Shown piece by piece: positions 23,692 through 34,926 of a DNA stretch of 64,000 nt. The position numbers and the translations under genes are program-made. Source of the DNA: Epiperipatus broadwayi (Eukaryota; Onychophora; Udeonychophora; Euonychophora; Peripatidae); assembly GCA_028023455.1 (NCBI GenBank), contig JAQFVV010012435.1, positions 3,038,001 to 3,102,000 on the forward strand, in the 5' to 3' direction. A model generated the notes under the pieces. It did no database searches and was not told the DNA's origin. It saw nothing but the letters and a program-made list of their open reading frames with translations. How positions within the stretch are numbered: the first letter of the stretch is position 1; the number at the start of each line of letters is the position of its first letter.

Positions 23692-24560
23692 TCAACACAT
23701 CTTTTTTTCTTTACTTTCATTTACATATTTATCCAGCCCTATTTCAGTTGTCTTTATAATCTCTCTTAGTAGAATTTTCTCCAGTTTCCATTCTTGAGCT
23801 TTTTGGTGACAGATATTATGATGTATGATATCCTTAGACTGATTATAGTGTTGGCACTTCTGGTCCTTTAATTTCTTAAGAAATCTCAAACAATAAAACA
23901 ATTCAATTATTTTATTTACGCTATTATTACTTTTTTCACTCTATCACTAAATAATTTCTTCTTGACATTCTTTCTTTTTTTCCAAATTTCCAAATTACCC
24001 TTTTTTCATTATCTGGTTTGTTTTTCTGTTTCTTTTGTCTTTGATATCTAAATTTTACATATTATGCTTACATTTTCTTGTCTTAATCTTTTTTATCTTG
24101 CTTCTGTTATCTGATATGTTTTATGATAGCTTGAAGCATTTTGTTCAAAAATTCTTCTATTTCATTTCTTTCATCAACTTAATTATTGGCTTAAATTTTT
24201 GTCTTATCCTTTTCCATTTCTTTGGTCAAATCTTGAATGCTTTTTTCTATTTTTTGTCACCTTGATTATCAGCTTTTATCTTAGTGTTAACTTTTTCATA
24301 TTTTTGATTACATTATCTTTTAGTTACTTCATAATTTCTTGATTATCAGCCTTCATCTTGACCTTATTTTTTTCTCTATTAGTCATATTTTCCCATTATT
24401 GGTTCAATATTGAATACTTTTTCCATTTTCTAGGTCATCTTTTGCCCTCCTTCTTGCATCTTTTTTATTTGTTTCCTAAACATTTGAGTGTTAGGCATTA
24501 CTTTTTTTCCATTATTTTTAATGATTTTTGTTCTTGATCATCCAAATTATTTTGTCGTTA
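23692..24560 (-). pseudogene. Degenerate Lys/Glu-rich, coiled-coil-like remnant
   Basis: Minus-strand frames here are rich in K, E, I and N, including QKAQEWKLEKILLREIIK with KYVNESKEKK, and further upstream KKWKRIRQKF with KLMKEMK. Stops are frequent. The composition resembles the coiled-coil gag-like ORF at 53.0-53.65 kb, but no motif identifies a family. It could be a worn gag or LINE ORF, or only a T-rich plus strand giving K-rich translations. Confidence 0.25.
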
Positions 24561-25984
24561 GTGTTTTTTTTTCTGTTTTTATTCATGATATAGTTATAAT
24601 TTATTTTATACAGTATTATATCTATTTTCAATAATTATAATAGGTAGAAGTAGACTTTAACTATCATTATTCAATGAAGGCAAACATAATTACATAATAA
24701 ATCAAATTATAAAATGAAGAAGCACATAAAAACAATTAAGACCACAAGTGAGTGATCATATTTGGCAAAAGGAAGGCAAAATCCTTTATTTAAACAAAAG
24801 CAGATCTTAACTCAATATTTTTATTCAGCACTGTTAGATAAAACTATAACATTATAATCCATAACAGTTCTTATCAATATCTGATTTTCCATAGCTTGTT
24901 ATTTTAAATCTGTGAATATTATTTTTGATTATTAATAAAATTTATGAATCCAGTTATTGAGAGAAATTTTATATGTATTTTTTTTTTTGCCATAAATTTA
25001 CATAGTGACAATCATAAATCCATGAATGGCTTCAGATACTGTAATTGATAGAGGTAGCATGTGTCAAGAAATTTTATCAGACACAATAAAGACATGAATT
25101 GAGATCTGTTCCTGTTTTTAAACATATTACTAGTTTTCATTCATTGTTTGCTTTTAAATGTTGTGTTTAGTCTGGATTATATATATATAAAAACAAATGC
25201 ATGTAAATATATCTGTTATATACCATATTTATTAACAAATATAAAAAATCAAATATATAGGCTATACTCCACTTGATACCATTTGGCAAAATATAACTCC
25301 TAGTTCTAGGGTGAACTACAAAAGGACTGCAATTGCAATTATAAGTTTCCTACCATTTACAGCTGTATCTTGGCAGCCTGTCTCATAAATGATTCTAGTG
25401 ACCCTTCTGGCTATAATATAACAACTTACCTCATGCCAATGTTTGATTTGAGGAACTTCCAGTTCTGAACATAGAATGCCTCATTGTGTCAACCATTTAG
25501 CTTTGATAGCTATGGTCTGGAAAATGCATATTCATTCTCTCTTTCAGCTTTATGATAGTAACTCTCTGCTCGTACCTTCAAAAAGACTGTCTATTTAGTG
25601 CCATATCCCCATCCTTAATGTAAACATTTGGATTCAGTGAGCATCAGTAACTATTGGCTTGTTCTTGTCAGTGGCTATGCATTATTTATCTGCATATGCA
25701 TAGGTTCATGATGAAGCATGCTCAATCTGATTCAGATAAGATGGAATCTGAACTATTTGAAGGCAATGTGGAAAATGGCAGTAGATATATTAAATTTTAT
25801 GTTGCTTTCTAAATAATGTTATTTTCATGTTCTTCAAATAACATATTTCATGAGTCTTACTTTAGGTTCATTTTCAAATTAAATTATTTTTATCATTTTT
25901 AAGATATTTATTTTTCAATCATTGTCTGCTATAAAAAAAATATGTTAATTTTACATTCATTTCTAAGTAAATAATATTTCTGTT
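24561..25984. other. AT-rich spacer
   Basis: No recognised element. About 25,250-25,750 is a little less AT-rich, with stops in all frames. Confidence 0.45.
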
Positions 25985-26660
25985 AAATCTGCACTTACAA
26001 CTGTGCCAATGTTATATCTGCAAGTCATACTGTACGGTCAGCCAATAATGTTATACAATTCCCACGCTGTTCTTTTCCAACGAGTGCTCTCCAACAAATC
26101 GGTCTGCAACAAAGCTCTCCAATAATGCTGTCCAACGAATTGATCTGCAATGAAGCTCTCCCACAAATTGGTCTGCAATCTCTCCGCTGAATTGGTCTGC
26201 AACAAATGCTCTCCAACGAATTGGTCTGCCACGAAGCTCTCCAATTGAAATGGTCTGCAACGAAGCTCTCCAATGAATTGGTCTGCAACGAACCTCTCCA
26301 ATGAATGTTCTCAATATCTCTGCTGCAGTCTCTTTCAGCTACACCCATGAACTACATTTCCATTGGGCGCTGATCATTAACCGCCAGAACTGACACGAGA
26401 TCTCTATTTAAATACTGCTTACTTAGTACTGCTTGACTACTCTGTATGTTACACTGCTCAATGTTACCCAGTCTTCTTATCGCTCTCTGACAACTGCAAT
26501 GATCAATCAATGCATTGATCAATAAGGTAACGTCTCTTATCTAGAAACATTTGTAATTAGCAAATAGTTCTAGGAATTGTTGATCGCCATTACGTCAATG
26601 CACTAATTAAATTCCTCAGCTATCAGAGCGCAATCTAAAAGCAGCCTTACGAATAAATTC
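25985..26660. other. GC-richer block, possible LTR or unclassified repeat
   Basis: Noticeably less AT-rich than its flanks. It contains the 28-bp minisatellite in its first half and a TATTTAAATA box-like sequence at about 26,405 in its second half. No protein motif is seen. A solo LTR with an internal minisatellite is one reading, but I found neither matching ends nor a second copy. Confidence 0.3.
26085..26310. repeat. 28-bp minisatellite, about 7-8 units
   Basis: Units begin with GCTCTCCAA and contain GGTCTGCAACGAA; most are 28 bp, one 29 bp, and some are truncated. Copies diverge by a few bases each. Because the unit lacks stops on minus, all three minus frames stay open for 80-107 codons; I regard that as a repeat effect, not a gene. 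Confidence 0.9.
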
Positions 26661-26944
26661 TAGTTTTTTCTGGAGTGCACAAACATGTCTGCCATTTTAC
26701 AAAACACTACAATTTTTTTCACGTTTTCAAATGTATATTTATTTTGTTTTCGATTTTTTACAGAAAAATGGAAGCATATTGCAAAATTTATTCTGGTACA
26801 CTTTGGCATGTGTGTGGTGGGTAGAATATATACAGAGAGAATACCAAAATTTGTCTGTAAGATCATTATATTTTTGAGCATTCGTAAATGATACATCTAT
26901 GCCTGAAAATCAGAAACTGTTATCATGTTTTTTCCTCTCATTGA

Positions 26945-27260
26945 TTTTATATGAGCACAGACTTTCACACAACCCACTACTCTCCACACTATCTCATAAC
27001 ACTGATACACTTGAACATGTATATGTTGAAAAGATAAATAATATAAGGTTTGGCTATCTTAATATATATCTGAGCACTTATAGCATATATGTGTAGAGAT
27101 GATAATCTGTACCAACTGATGATTGCTGGTTTAGCATGAAATACGTATATTGGTGATTATTTATCTTTCCAACATATATGTGTTCAAGTATATTAATGTT
27201 ATGAGATAGTGTGGAGAGTGGTGGGTCATGTGAAAGTCTGTGCTTATATACCCTATATAT
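26945..27260 (+). mobile_element. Family C repeat, partly palindromic copy
   Basis: The left arm (about 26,950-27,046, minus orientation, downstream half only) and the right arm (about 27,152-27,255) are inverted copies. Between them is part of the upstream half and a well-kept hammerhead on plus. The 'cccactactctccacactatctcata' region (split as 'cccactactctcc' and 'acactatctcata') recurs inverted at 27,190-27,230. Confidence 0.75.
27101..27160 (+). ncRNA. Hammerhead ribozyme motif, family C (best copy)
   Basis: Stem I outer strand GATAATC (27,101-27,107) and inner ACCAA (27,111-27,115) pair with TTGGT (27,150-27,154) and GATTAT (27,155-27,160), leaving a small internal bulge. Core CTGATGA is at 27,116-27,122; stem II TGCT/AGCA closes a GGTTT loop; GAAA is at 27,138-27,141. 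The stem III segment ATACGTAT (27,141-27,148) is a perfect palindrome, then A at 27,149 gives a UA triplet at the predicted cut. All core positions except the closing pair of stem II (T/T) fit the type I hammerhead consensus. Confidence 0.65.
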
Positions 27261-27655
27261 TACATATATAAACACAGGTATATAATAAGCCTGTGTGTTT
27301 CAGTTATCTCATTGATTTTGAAAATAAACTTTTAACATAAAACATTTTTTTATTTTTAGATGTCATACAAAAGGTGTCCATATTTTTTCAGAGCTTAACT
27401 GGAATACATGACAAAAAAAATCATTGCAGATTACTGTAAATGTCAGTACAAATAAAAAAGTACAAAACATACACATATAATCAAATTTACATTACAATAA
27501 TGTACTCATTTTGTACTATAAATTAAAACAAAAGATAATTGTTAGTATACATATATTATATATCAACATAAAATCACAAAATAAAATCACTTATTACTAA
27601 CATATGAAAATAATGGGGAGACACTTTCATTTTGGGAAATTTACTGATTAAGAAT
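27261..27655. other. AT-rich spacer
   Basis: Nothing recognised. Confidence 0.5.
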
Positions 27656-28558
27656 CTTTCATTCCAATATCAGCCTTTCAAGTTAATTGAGCATGCACCT
27701 TTGAGAGTGTTAAATAAATGAATACTCTCCTCTTCAATCCAAGATATAACATTTAAGCAGGAATAAAAAGAATCCTCTTATTCCTATGACTCAAATTTTT
27801 TTATATGAGCAAATCTGAAAAACTTCTGAAGAGAGTGTGAGTAGATTCTCACTTTAAATTACTATTTACGATGTTTTTTGACTGACTGAATGACGTCGGT
27901 GTAATTACTTAGAATTTACTAGACGTCATTCTTACTGAAACTTAATTATGAGTAAATAAGCAAATATTTTATCTAGCGCCATGCTTGCAATTATATTTCA
28001 TTCCAATATCAGCCTTTCAAGCTAATTGAGCACACACCTTTGAGAATGTTAAATAAATGAATACTCTCCTCTTCAATCCAAGATATAGCATTTATGCAGG
28101 AATAAAAAGAATCCTCTTATTCCTAAAACTCAAATTCTTTTATATGAGCAAATCTGAAGAACTTCTGAAGAGAGCGAGAGTAGATTCTCACTTTAAATTA
28201 CTATTTACAATGTTTTTTGACTGATTGACTGAATGACATCATAAATAGTAAATTTAAAGTGAGAATCTATTCACGCTCTCTTCAGAAGTTCTTCAGATTT
28301 GCTCATATAAAAGAATTTGAGTCGTAGGAATAAGAGGATTCTTTTTATTCCTGCATAAATGCTATATCTTGGATTGAAGACGAGAGTATTCATTTATTTA
28401 ATACTCTCAAAGGCGCGTGCTTAATTAGCTTGAAAGGCTGATATTGGAATGAAATATAATTGCAAGCATGGTGCTAGATAAAATATTTGCTTATTTACTC
28501 ATAATTAAGTTTCAGTAAGAATGACACCTAGTAAATTCTAAGTAATTACACCGACATC
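27656..28558. mobile_element. Foldback element with about 316-bp inverted arms plus a direct repeat
   Basis: A 316-bp left arm (27,892-28,207) and right arm (28,242-28,558) are reverse complements (about 95 % by eye) around a 34-base loop, so the transcript or single strand would form one long hairpin. The outer ends read GACGTCGGTGTAATTACTT and its complement with one mismatch. The inner 240 bp of the left arm is also repeated directly just upstream (27,656-27,895). Inside the left end, GAATGACGTC (27,888) and GACGTCATTC (27,922) form a smaller inverted pair. No ORF. Confidence 0.85.
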
Positions 28559-28854
28559 AAAAAAATAAGTATAAAATATTAAATGAAGGAATATTAATTT
28601 AAAATAAATGTACAAATTAAATATAAAGTTAAAATTAAAAAGTGAAGAGCAAAAATGAATGGTTAAGAAAACTTCAACAATTAACTGTCCCAAAATAACG
28701 TCAGGACGCAGAGACAAAAGAGATAAAACTGGCACAAATCTGAGAAAACCTGGATATGTGTGCACCTTAATCATACAGTTAGTTAAAAATCAATGTATAT
28801 TAAAGCTATTCATGTATAATGGGATAAGATTTGAAATAAAGGCATTCTTCATAT
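28559..28854. other. Spacer
   Basis: A short K-rich plus-strand frame (28,659 on) with TSTINCPKITSGRRDKRDK has slightly unusual composition, but no family is recognisable and it runs into a family C repeat. Not called as a gene. Confidence 0.35.
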
Positions 28855-29060
28855 ACCTGGAACTTAATTGCAAATATAGTGGATTTGAACATATACTTTC
28901 AAGCAGCCTTCAGCTATCCACACTATTGCATACCACTGATACACATGACCACACACATGTAGAAAAAAATAAATAATCATCAATATCCGTATTTCGTGCT
29001 GAACCAGCACTCATCAGTTGGTCCAGATTATCATCTCCCATATATATATGTTTTGGTCCG
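28855..29060 (-). mobile_element. Family C repeat, minus copy
   Basis: Downstream half at 28,855-28,970, core at 28,973-29,032, then only a short part of the upstream half, ending in a TA run at about 29,041. The B box-like 'gatttgaac' string marks its 3' end. Confidence 0.8.
28973..29032 (-). ncRNA. Hammerhead ribozyme motif, family C minus copy
   Basis: On minus: GATAATC and ACCAA; CTGATGA (29,011-29,017); a perfect 5-bp stem II GTGCT/AGCAC with GGTTC loop; GAAA (28,992-28,995); a stem III segment ATACGGAT with one change from the ATACGTAT palindrome; then TTGAT and GATTAT for stem I, with one mismatch. All catalytic core bases are intact, so this copy is as good a candidate for activity as the one at 27.1 kb. 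Confidence 0.65.
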
Positions 29061-29947
29061 ATTCTTTAACAATTTAACTTTTTCATTCATGAGTGGGATA
29101 CAGAAATTGTACTCTGCCTATGTATTTTGATTTTAAATTCCAAGTTTTGAAAAATTGGTATTCTATCTGTTATTCAGTATATCTGTAGATGGAATCCTAT
29201 AAATTACTACTGCTCTTATGTTAGTTGCGGTATAACAACTGTCTATTTTTATTTCTAAAAGATTTTAAAATAGTGACCCTCATCCCTCCATTTTTAAATA
29301 AAAGTGTTCATAAAATCTTATTAAATAAAGAAAATATATATAGAGTCATGCTGATAGTTTAATCTTTTAAGAACAGTGGAAAAAAATACCTGTCATTTTT
29401 CATTTTGCTCTAATTCATTAAGTTTGCCCTATTTAATTAAATCTTCACATGTCTTTAGAAAACTGAACATTCCTATCATATTCTCCTGATTGGTTGCCTG
29501 GTAAAAAAAATTACTAATCTTTATAAATACTTTGCCATTATTTTCTGTAGACATAAAAATGTTAATTGAGGATAAAAAAAAAAAAAAAAAGCAGGTAAAA
29601 CAGGCGTTAGTGGCAAAAAGTCTTGAATAGCGATTTTGTTATCTCAACACTTACAAAAGGTGAATAACACATGTAAGAATTTGTCATAAACATTTTAAAA
29701 TATTTTTAAAATCTCCCCTAATAATCAGTATTTAACAATGATTTTATTCAAAAGAAATTATAACTGAATGCCTCGCAGATATTTAATTATTTGTGAAATA
29801 TTAAAAATTCCCTAGCGGTGTTAAATATATCTTCAATAAATTAACTATTAAACGTTTTACATATATATGTGCATCTACAAACCCCATTTATATAAGGCCA
29901 ATTTATTTTAAATTAATTTTGGTATAAGTAATAGATTTTTAATCTTT
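29061..29947. other. AT-rich spacer
   Basis: Holds a poly-A run at about 29,574-29,590. Nothing else recognised. Confidence 0.5.
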
Positions 29948-29952
29948 AGATA

Positions 29953-30036
29953 GGCCATTATAGGGCAGAACTGCCCAACAGCTTCTCATACTGGAACAGT
30001 GAAGACAGAACTCGTCATTCTTGTCAATAGACGGGA
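29953..30036 (+). CDS. Candidate internal exon of a host gene (unproven)
   Basis: An 84-base block, clearly less AT-rich than its surroundings, lies between acceptor-like tttttaatctttagatag and donor-like GAG|GTGAAG. In phase 0 it reads AIIGQNCPTASHT then GTVKTELVILVNRRE, 28 codons with no stop and ordinary amino-acid use, unlike the I/K/N/Y-rich translations of the spacer. I do not recognise a family. The minus strand also stays open across it, ending in NGLSKD and a stop, so strand is not certain. It is the only place where a host exon seems plausible to me. Confidence 0.3.
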
Positions 30037-30490
30037 GGTGAAGAATTTGGGCAATATTTTTATTCTTGCATTTTCCTAGATATTATAAATAGATATACTG
30101 TATATTTACTAAGAAATATTAAATAGTTGATCATGGGAAGGCTATCAGAAAAAAAAAATTCCAATCCTCTTGAAAAAAACTTCAGGTTTACATGATATGA
30201 ATTCAGATTAAGGTTATCTTCATAGAAAGCAATTGTTCTACCATTAATTGCACCATGAGGACCTATATATTTTTAAACATGCACTTATATGCATATTCGA
30301 TGTAGAGTCCGTGACATACATTTAGATGTGAGATGTTAGATAATAAAAAAAGTAAATAAAATAATATTTAAATAAAGAAAACAATCAATATCATACAAAA
30401 AATTAGAAATAAATTGCTGAGGCAATAAAAAGAGTAGATTAACCTTTCTATATCTAACTGTTTTATTTAACGAACATATATATATATTGC
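30037..30490. other. AT-rich spacer
   Basis: If the block above is an exon, this would be intron. Nothing else recognised. Confidence 0.4.
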
Positions 30491-30495
30491 TTAGT

Positions 30496-30575
30496 GAGAT
30501 TTGGTGTAATGATATAATGGCATAATCTGAAGATCAAGATTCATGATTCAAGTCCAGCTCAGTCATTTCCTATAA
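30496..30575 (+). mobile_element. tRNA-like SINE fragment
   Basis: An A box-like stretch (GGTGTAATGATATAATGGC) is followed after about 15 bases by a B box-like GATTCAAGTCC, spacing close to that of a tRNA. A cloverleaf does not close, so this looks like an old tRNA-derived SINE head. Confidence 0.4.
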
Positions 30576-30654
30576 ATACATAAGCCATATATCATTTAAT
30601 TATTTATTTATTTAATATGTTATAATTACTTTCTATATGTAAATTCATTGAAAG

Positions 30655-30740
30655 CAATCAACATGTAAACAATACTAATATTAATAACAGTCAACAATCT
30701 CAATCTGTTGCCAAGACAACCTTCTTTTAACAATAAAAGT
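30655..30740. repeat. Repeat D, copy 2 (X-box-like core)
   Basis: Same repeat as 22,862-22,965; core GTTGCCAAGACAAC at 30,707-30,720. Confidence 0.65.
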
Positions 30741-33395
30741 ATCAATAATTTCATTCTCTGAGGTCAAAGTTCAATCTTTGGAGTTTATATCAACATATTG
30801 GACCATAACTGCTTTCAAATAAATAAATAAAACTAACTTTTAGTTGATCAAATTTAAATCTATAAAATCATTTAAAAATTATTTAAAAAAGAGTACGTGT
30901 GTCAACACACACACTCGTTTGTCTTTAAAATATTTTTTTATTTAGTATATAAAGTTGATTTTTAAAAATATTTTTCTGTTACCACTTGTTTTTAATCAAG
31001 TTGATTAAAAACAAGCAAATGTGTTGATTACATTCCTGTCTCTTATTTTAATCATTTCTGATTTAATTCTAAAAGCGGAGATTTAATTGTGTGTTGTTGT
31101 TTTAGTTGAAAATAATCATTGGTTGGAATTCCTAAATTAGATTGAATGGAAGATTAAGATTTGCTCTGACCTCAGGGGTAGAATTTGGCAACAAGGATAG
31201 TTTGTGCAGGAAATTGAGTGGTGGTATAAATAACCCCAAAAATTTCATGGATTATTCTAGAGAGCCTTGACCAAGCAAGTACTCCATCAAAGTAATTGAT
31301 TTAGCTTCTTATATTCATTCTGATTAACCTCATTCAACATTCATACTATTAGTCTTTTGGACATTTAATTTCATTAAAAGCAAAATTTGTAGTTATTAAA
31401 ACAATTTTGCTTTCTCCAAGATGCCAAAATATACTACTATATGTTTTATAACCAACAATATGTCTTGCTGGCTTAACTCTAAAAAAGACGGAACCATGCC
31501 TGCTGACTCTCCTTCAGTTATCCCATGAATATCTAAAATAAACAGGACCCCATGCCTCTACCTTGTCACTATCAAAATACCTGAAAGATGAACTAATATA
31601 AAAGTGTACACTCCTTGAAAATACATGAACTTTGTTTTACTGTAAGGTAGATATTTTTTTTTATTCTTACCAGGGTAAATTCTTTTAGTTAAATCTCTGC
31701 TCAGTCTAATAACTTTGTAGTCTCTATAGTTATTTAACCTCCTAATTATTAATTGTATTTTTTATTGTATTTTGTAGTGTATCTTGGAATCTTAGTTTTT
31801 AAGTTCCACGTTTGCTTTCAATTTTATTTATCGGAGAGTGTCGAGTGAGTGTATATTTTTATATGTGTAATATATTTCTAATTATATACCTAAATTTTAT
31901 AAATGCTTTGGCAGTTTTCATAATTTTTATATGCTCATCTGCCCTTAGTTCTTATCATAAAATAATTAATTTTAAATATGTGTAGTTTGCATTTCTTGCA
32001 AACCTCAATTCTTTTGGCTGGCAGTTTATTCGTATTATTGTTATGGTTTTCTGAAAGTAGAGATTTTCTTCTAGATTACATAATATCGTATTCATATATT
32101 TTTTTTGTTGTCTTGTATGTGAAATCAACCATGTTTACTTTAAATGCAGTATTATGCACAGCAGTTCTGCGGCATTATAACATCAGTAGTTAGAAAGCTA
32201 CTAATCGATCATCCGCACTGGTTTCGTTGATTTCCTACAAGACCATAACTGTCATATCTCTAAATCAGGAAGCTAGAGTTGCTGTTTTTTTGTTGTAATT
32301 TTATAAATTGCCATCAGGAAGATATTATCAAATCCATTTTCTTTAAAATTTATGGGTGAAAGAATTTTGCTGCCAAAGCATTTAATATTTACATGTTTGC
32401 CGTGCTCATGTGCACTCTCTGATATATATGCGTATTCAAATCTAAATCACTCTTGTATTCATGGCTAGATTTATTTATTCTATTGTCCAAATTATAAATA
32501 AAATTTTCAAATTGTTTAAACTTTTAATAAAATTTTCAAATTGTTTAAATTTATTTGGCTGACGTTTGTCTTAGTGCTTTTATTTCTCAATTGTCTGAAC
32601 AATTTTTAAGATTTCTTGTTCCTCCCTGGGTTTAGTTCAGTGCAAACCATCATTCTCATCCATTTTGATCTCAGTAAATAAATTTTCCAGATACGTAGTG
32701 ATCTGGTGGTGCCCTCTGTAATCAGGATGGATTGAGTGACCATTACAATATATTAGCCATCAGATAATCATGATTAAAACCAGTCATGATCTGGATTATT
32801 GTGACATGATTATTATTTTAATGCCATTGAAATACACTAATAAAAAATACTTTGTATATAATGCTCATAAGAACCAAATCTTTATAGAATGAGAATGCTT
32901 TACCTTTGAACCATGGGGCTTTGTATATTTCTCTGCATGTATCTATTTATAAATACAAAAATAACAGCCAATTATTTCAGTTTAAACAATAATCCTCAAT
33001 AACACTTCTTAATATTTTAATAATATACTAAAATTGCAAAATTCCAAATAACAAGTAATTGAGAAGCTGTGATAAGTTGACTCAACAATGATTCTTATTT
33101 TATGAGTGAATAACCTTAAATCTGATTTTGATGAGAGTATCTACCATTGGATTTATTATAGAAATGAAAAATGATTAAAGAAAACAGTTCAAAAAAAGAA
33201 AACAGTATAAAAGATGAGTATTTAATTTTCCCAATTTCCAGTTCTCTGTAGGTACCAATAACATACAAGAAAATGTTATAGTTCTTTTATACCTTATTAT
33301 TATTTTTAAAAGTCTTGAGGCTAGATATGTATTATATACACTGAAATAAATAGCATCATGCAATAATATGCTAATAACCATAATCAGTGTGAGCT
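30741..33395. other. Long AT-rich spacer
   Basis: No mobile element recognised. Small features: a 15-bp-arm palindrome at 30,984-31,014 (CTTGTTTTTAATCAA and its complement), and a tandem duplication at about 32,505-32,550 ('aataaaattttcaaattgtt' twice). One 71-codon plus-strand frame at 31,978 is Cys/Leu/Ser-rich, without motif support. Confidence 0.5.
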
Positions 33396-33399
33396 TATT

Positions 33400-33545
33400 G
33401 AGAAGGAGCAGAATATGGGAAAACTTAGAGTGGAGAATGGAAGGTAAAGTAGTTAACAGGTTTCTCTGAGCATAATTGCTGAGAGATTCTTGACTTCATT
33501 TAAGAAGAAGCCATAGTACATCACATCACATATATTGTCATATAA
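33400..33545 (+). mobile_element. LINE 3' end fragment (same family as 36.4-37.3 kb)
   Basis: Matches 37,150-37,290: last ORF codons (ENLEW-like, ...VVNRF), stop, a short 3' UTR with 'gaagccatagtacatcacatcac' (as 'gaagccatag' then 'tacatcacatcac') and the CATCACAT tail. 5' truncated to about 145 bp. Confidence 0.75.
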
Positions 33546-33574
33546 AAAGTTACATCATGTTTCCTTGTGCTTAC

Positions 33575-33865
33575 TCAAATTGTTAAAATAATAGCAAATT
33601 TTATCACCTAGTAATGCCTCAAAGTGTAAGCTACAGTAATCAATAGATGCAAGAAGATTGTGTATTATAATCCTTATTCAGTATCTACCTATCCATCATC
33701 GCCAGTATAATATCTAGATTATGGCTTTAAATCATAAGTCCAGGGATATTAGGCAGACACTGGATTGTGATTATAATGGACAATCTTCATTGCATCTATT
33801 GATGAATGCAGCTTACATTATGTGACACTAAAAATTTGCTACTATTTTAACTACTTGTGTAAATG
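33575..33865. mobile_element. Family B hairpin element, diverged copy
   Basis: About 90-bp terminal inverted arms (33,590-33,665 and 33,780-33,860). The 'aatcaatagatgcaagaag' block is the counterpart of 'aatcaatggatgccagaag' at 44,800. The internal hammerhead region is too worn to read. Confidence 0.6.
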
Positions 33866-34180
33866 TAAGAGAAAATGATTATGTGAAGCTTTAGTAGTTT
33901 AATATCAATACTAGCCAAAGGATAGTGATGACTATGATTATTAAAAGGCAAAGACACTAACATACTGCATAGATTCAAATCTGTATAACTATACAAGTGA
34001 ATTAATATGAATTGAAAACATTACTTTAGTTTCAGTTTGGGTTAATTGCTTTATAGTTAACCCAAGCTGATGCTGGAATGCAAGTGAACTGTTCCTTACC
34101 TGGAAACTTAGCCTTGGATATTGGATAGTTAGGCACTTGATAGAGATTATGATATACTATTTTTAGCACCTATTAATTAT
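33866..34180 (+). mobile_element. Composite SINE-like repeat, copy 1
   Basis: Shares with 36,110-36,440 a 'tttaata.caat.ct..cca' start, a B box-like GATTCAAATCTG, a 'ttgaaaacatta' block and a family B-like tail (GGAAACTTAGCCTTGGATATTGG...GGCACTTGATAG). Probably a tRNA-derived head fused to a family B tail. Confidence 0.5.
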
Positions 34181-34915
34181 TGTATTTTGCCCTAGATGGC
34201 ACTATTGTGTGGAAAAAAATGTTATTATTTTGTATAAAAAATGTGATATTTATTATTATTCTTTTCTACCAATTAGTATTCAGTTTTGATTGTAAATACA
34301 TATATGTCTTGATAGTAAATCATGTCTGCTTATTTTTTGATATGGGATGGAAACATCTAGAAAAAATGGCTTATGACACCGTAGTTTTGTCTATTATATT
34401 TACAGTGAATCCAGAAGGATAACTTACAATCCAAAGTAATAAATATAAATATTATTAATAGTTTTAATATATTAATCTCATATGAATTTCTTATATGAAT
34501 GAGGTCTTTAAAATATGTAAAACTAAACTGGTGTTTCATATATGTAACTAAGCAAGTAAGTTTGCTTGGTTTCAAACTTTTACAATTTTTTTAAAATTTC
34601 AGGCTACTATCTTAAATAGTGTTCTGTGTAAAAGATGTTTACTAGATGCAGAAGTGTTTTAATACCAGCTTTGAATCCTAGTTATTATTGATGATGTCAA
34701 TAGCAAGAAACAGATCTGGGAGTGAAATGATTATGGAACTATACCATCATGTACATGCTCACTGATTAATTGATCTTACAATAGATAGCTCTAGAATAGG
34801 TAGAGAAAATTAAGCTATATGATAATGATGAAAATACTGAATATGTCTAATTGAAATTCTAACAATTTTAACAAACTTGTAAATAAATTATAGTTTCTCA
34901 AAGTATATAACACTG
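34181..34915. other. AT-rich spacer
   Basis: An 80-codon plus frame at 34,180-34,422 is hydrophobic (F/I/V/Y-rich) and unsupported by any motif. Nothing else recognised. Confidence 0.45.
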
Positions 34916-34926
34916 ACTTTGATTTT

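Noticed and set aside
26025-26348. Three overlapping frames of 87-107 codons on minus
   Set aside because: All arise from a 28-bp minisatellite without stops on that strand; codon content repeats the unit and shifts frame with each unit.
34180-34422. Hydrophobic 80-codon frame that could be a membrane protein
   Set aside because: F/I/V/Y-rich composition is what T-rich spacer gives on translation; no start context, homology or neighbouring gene supports it.
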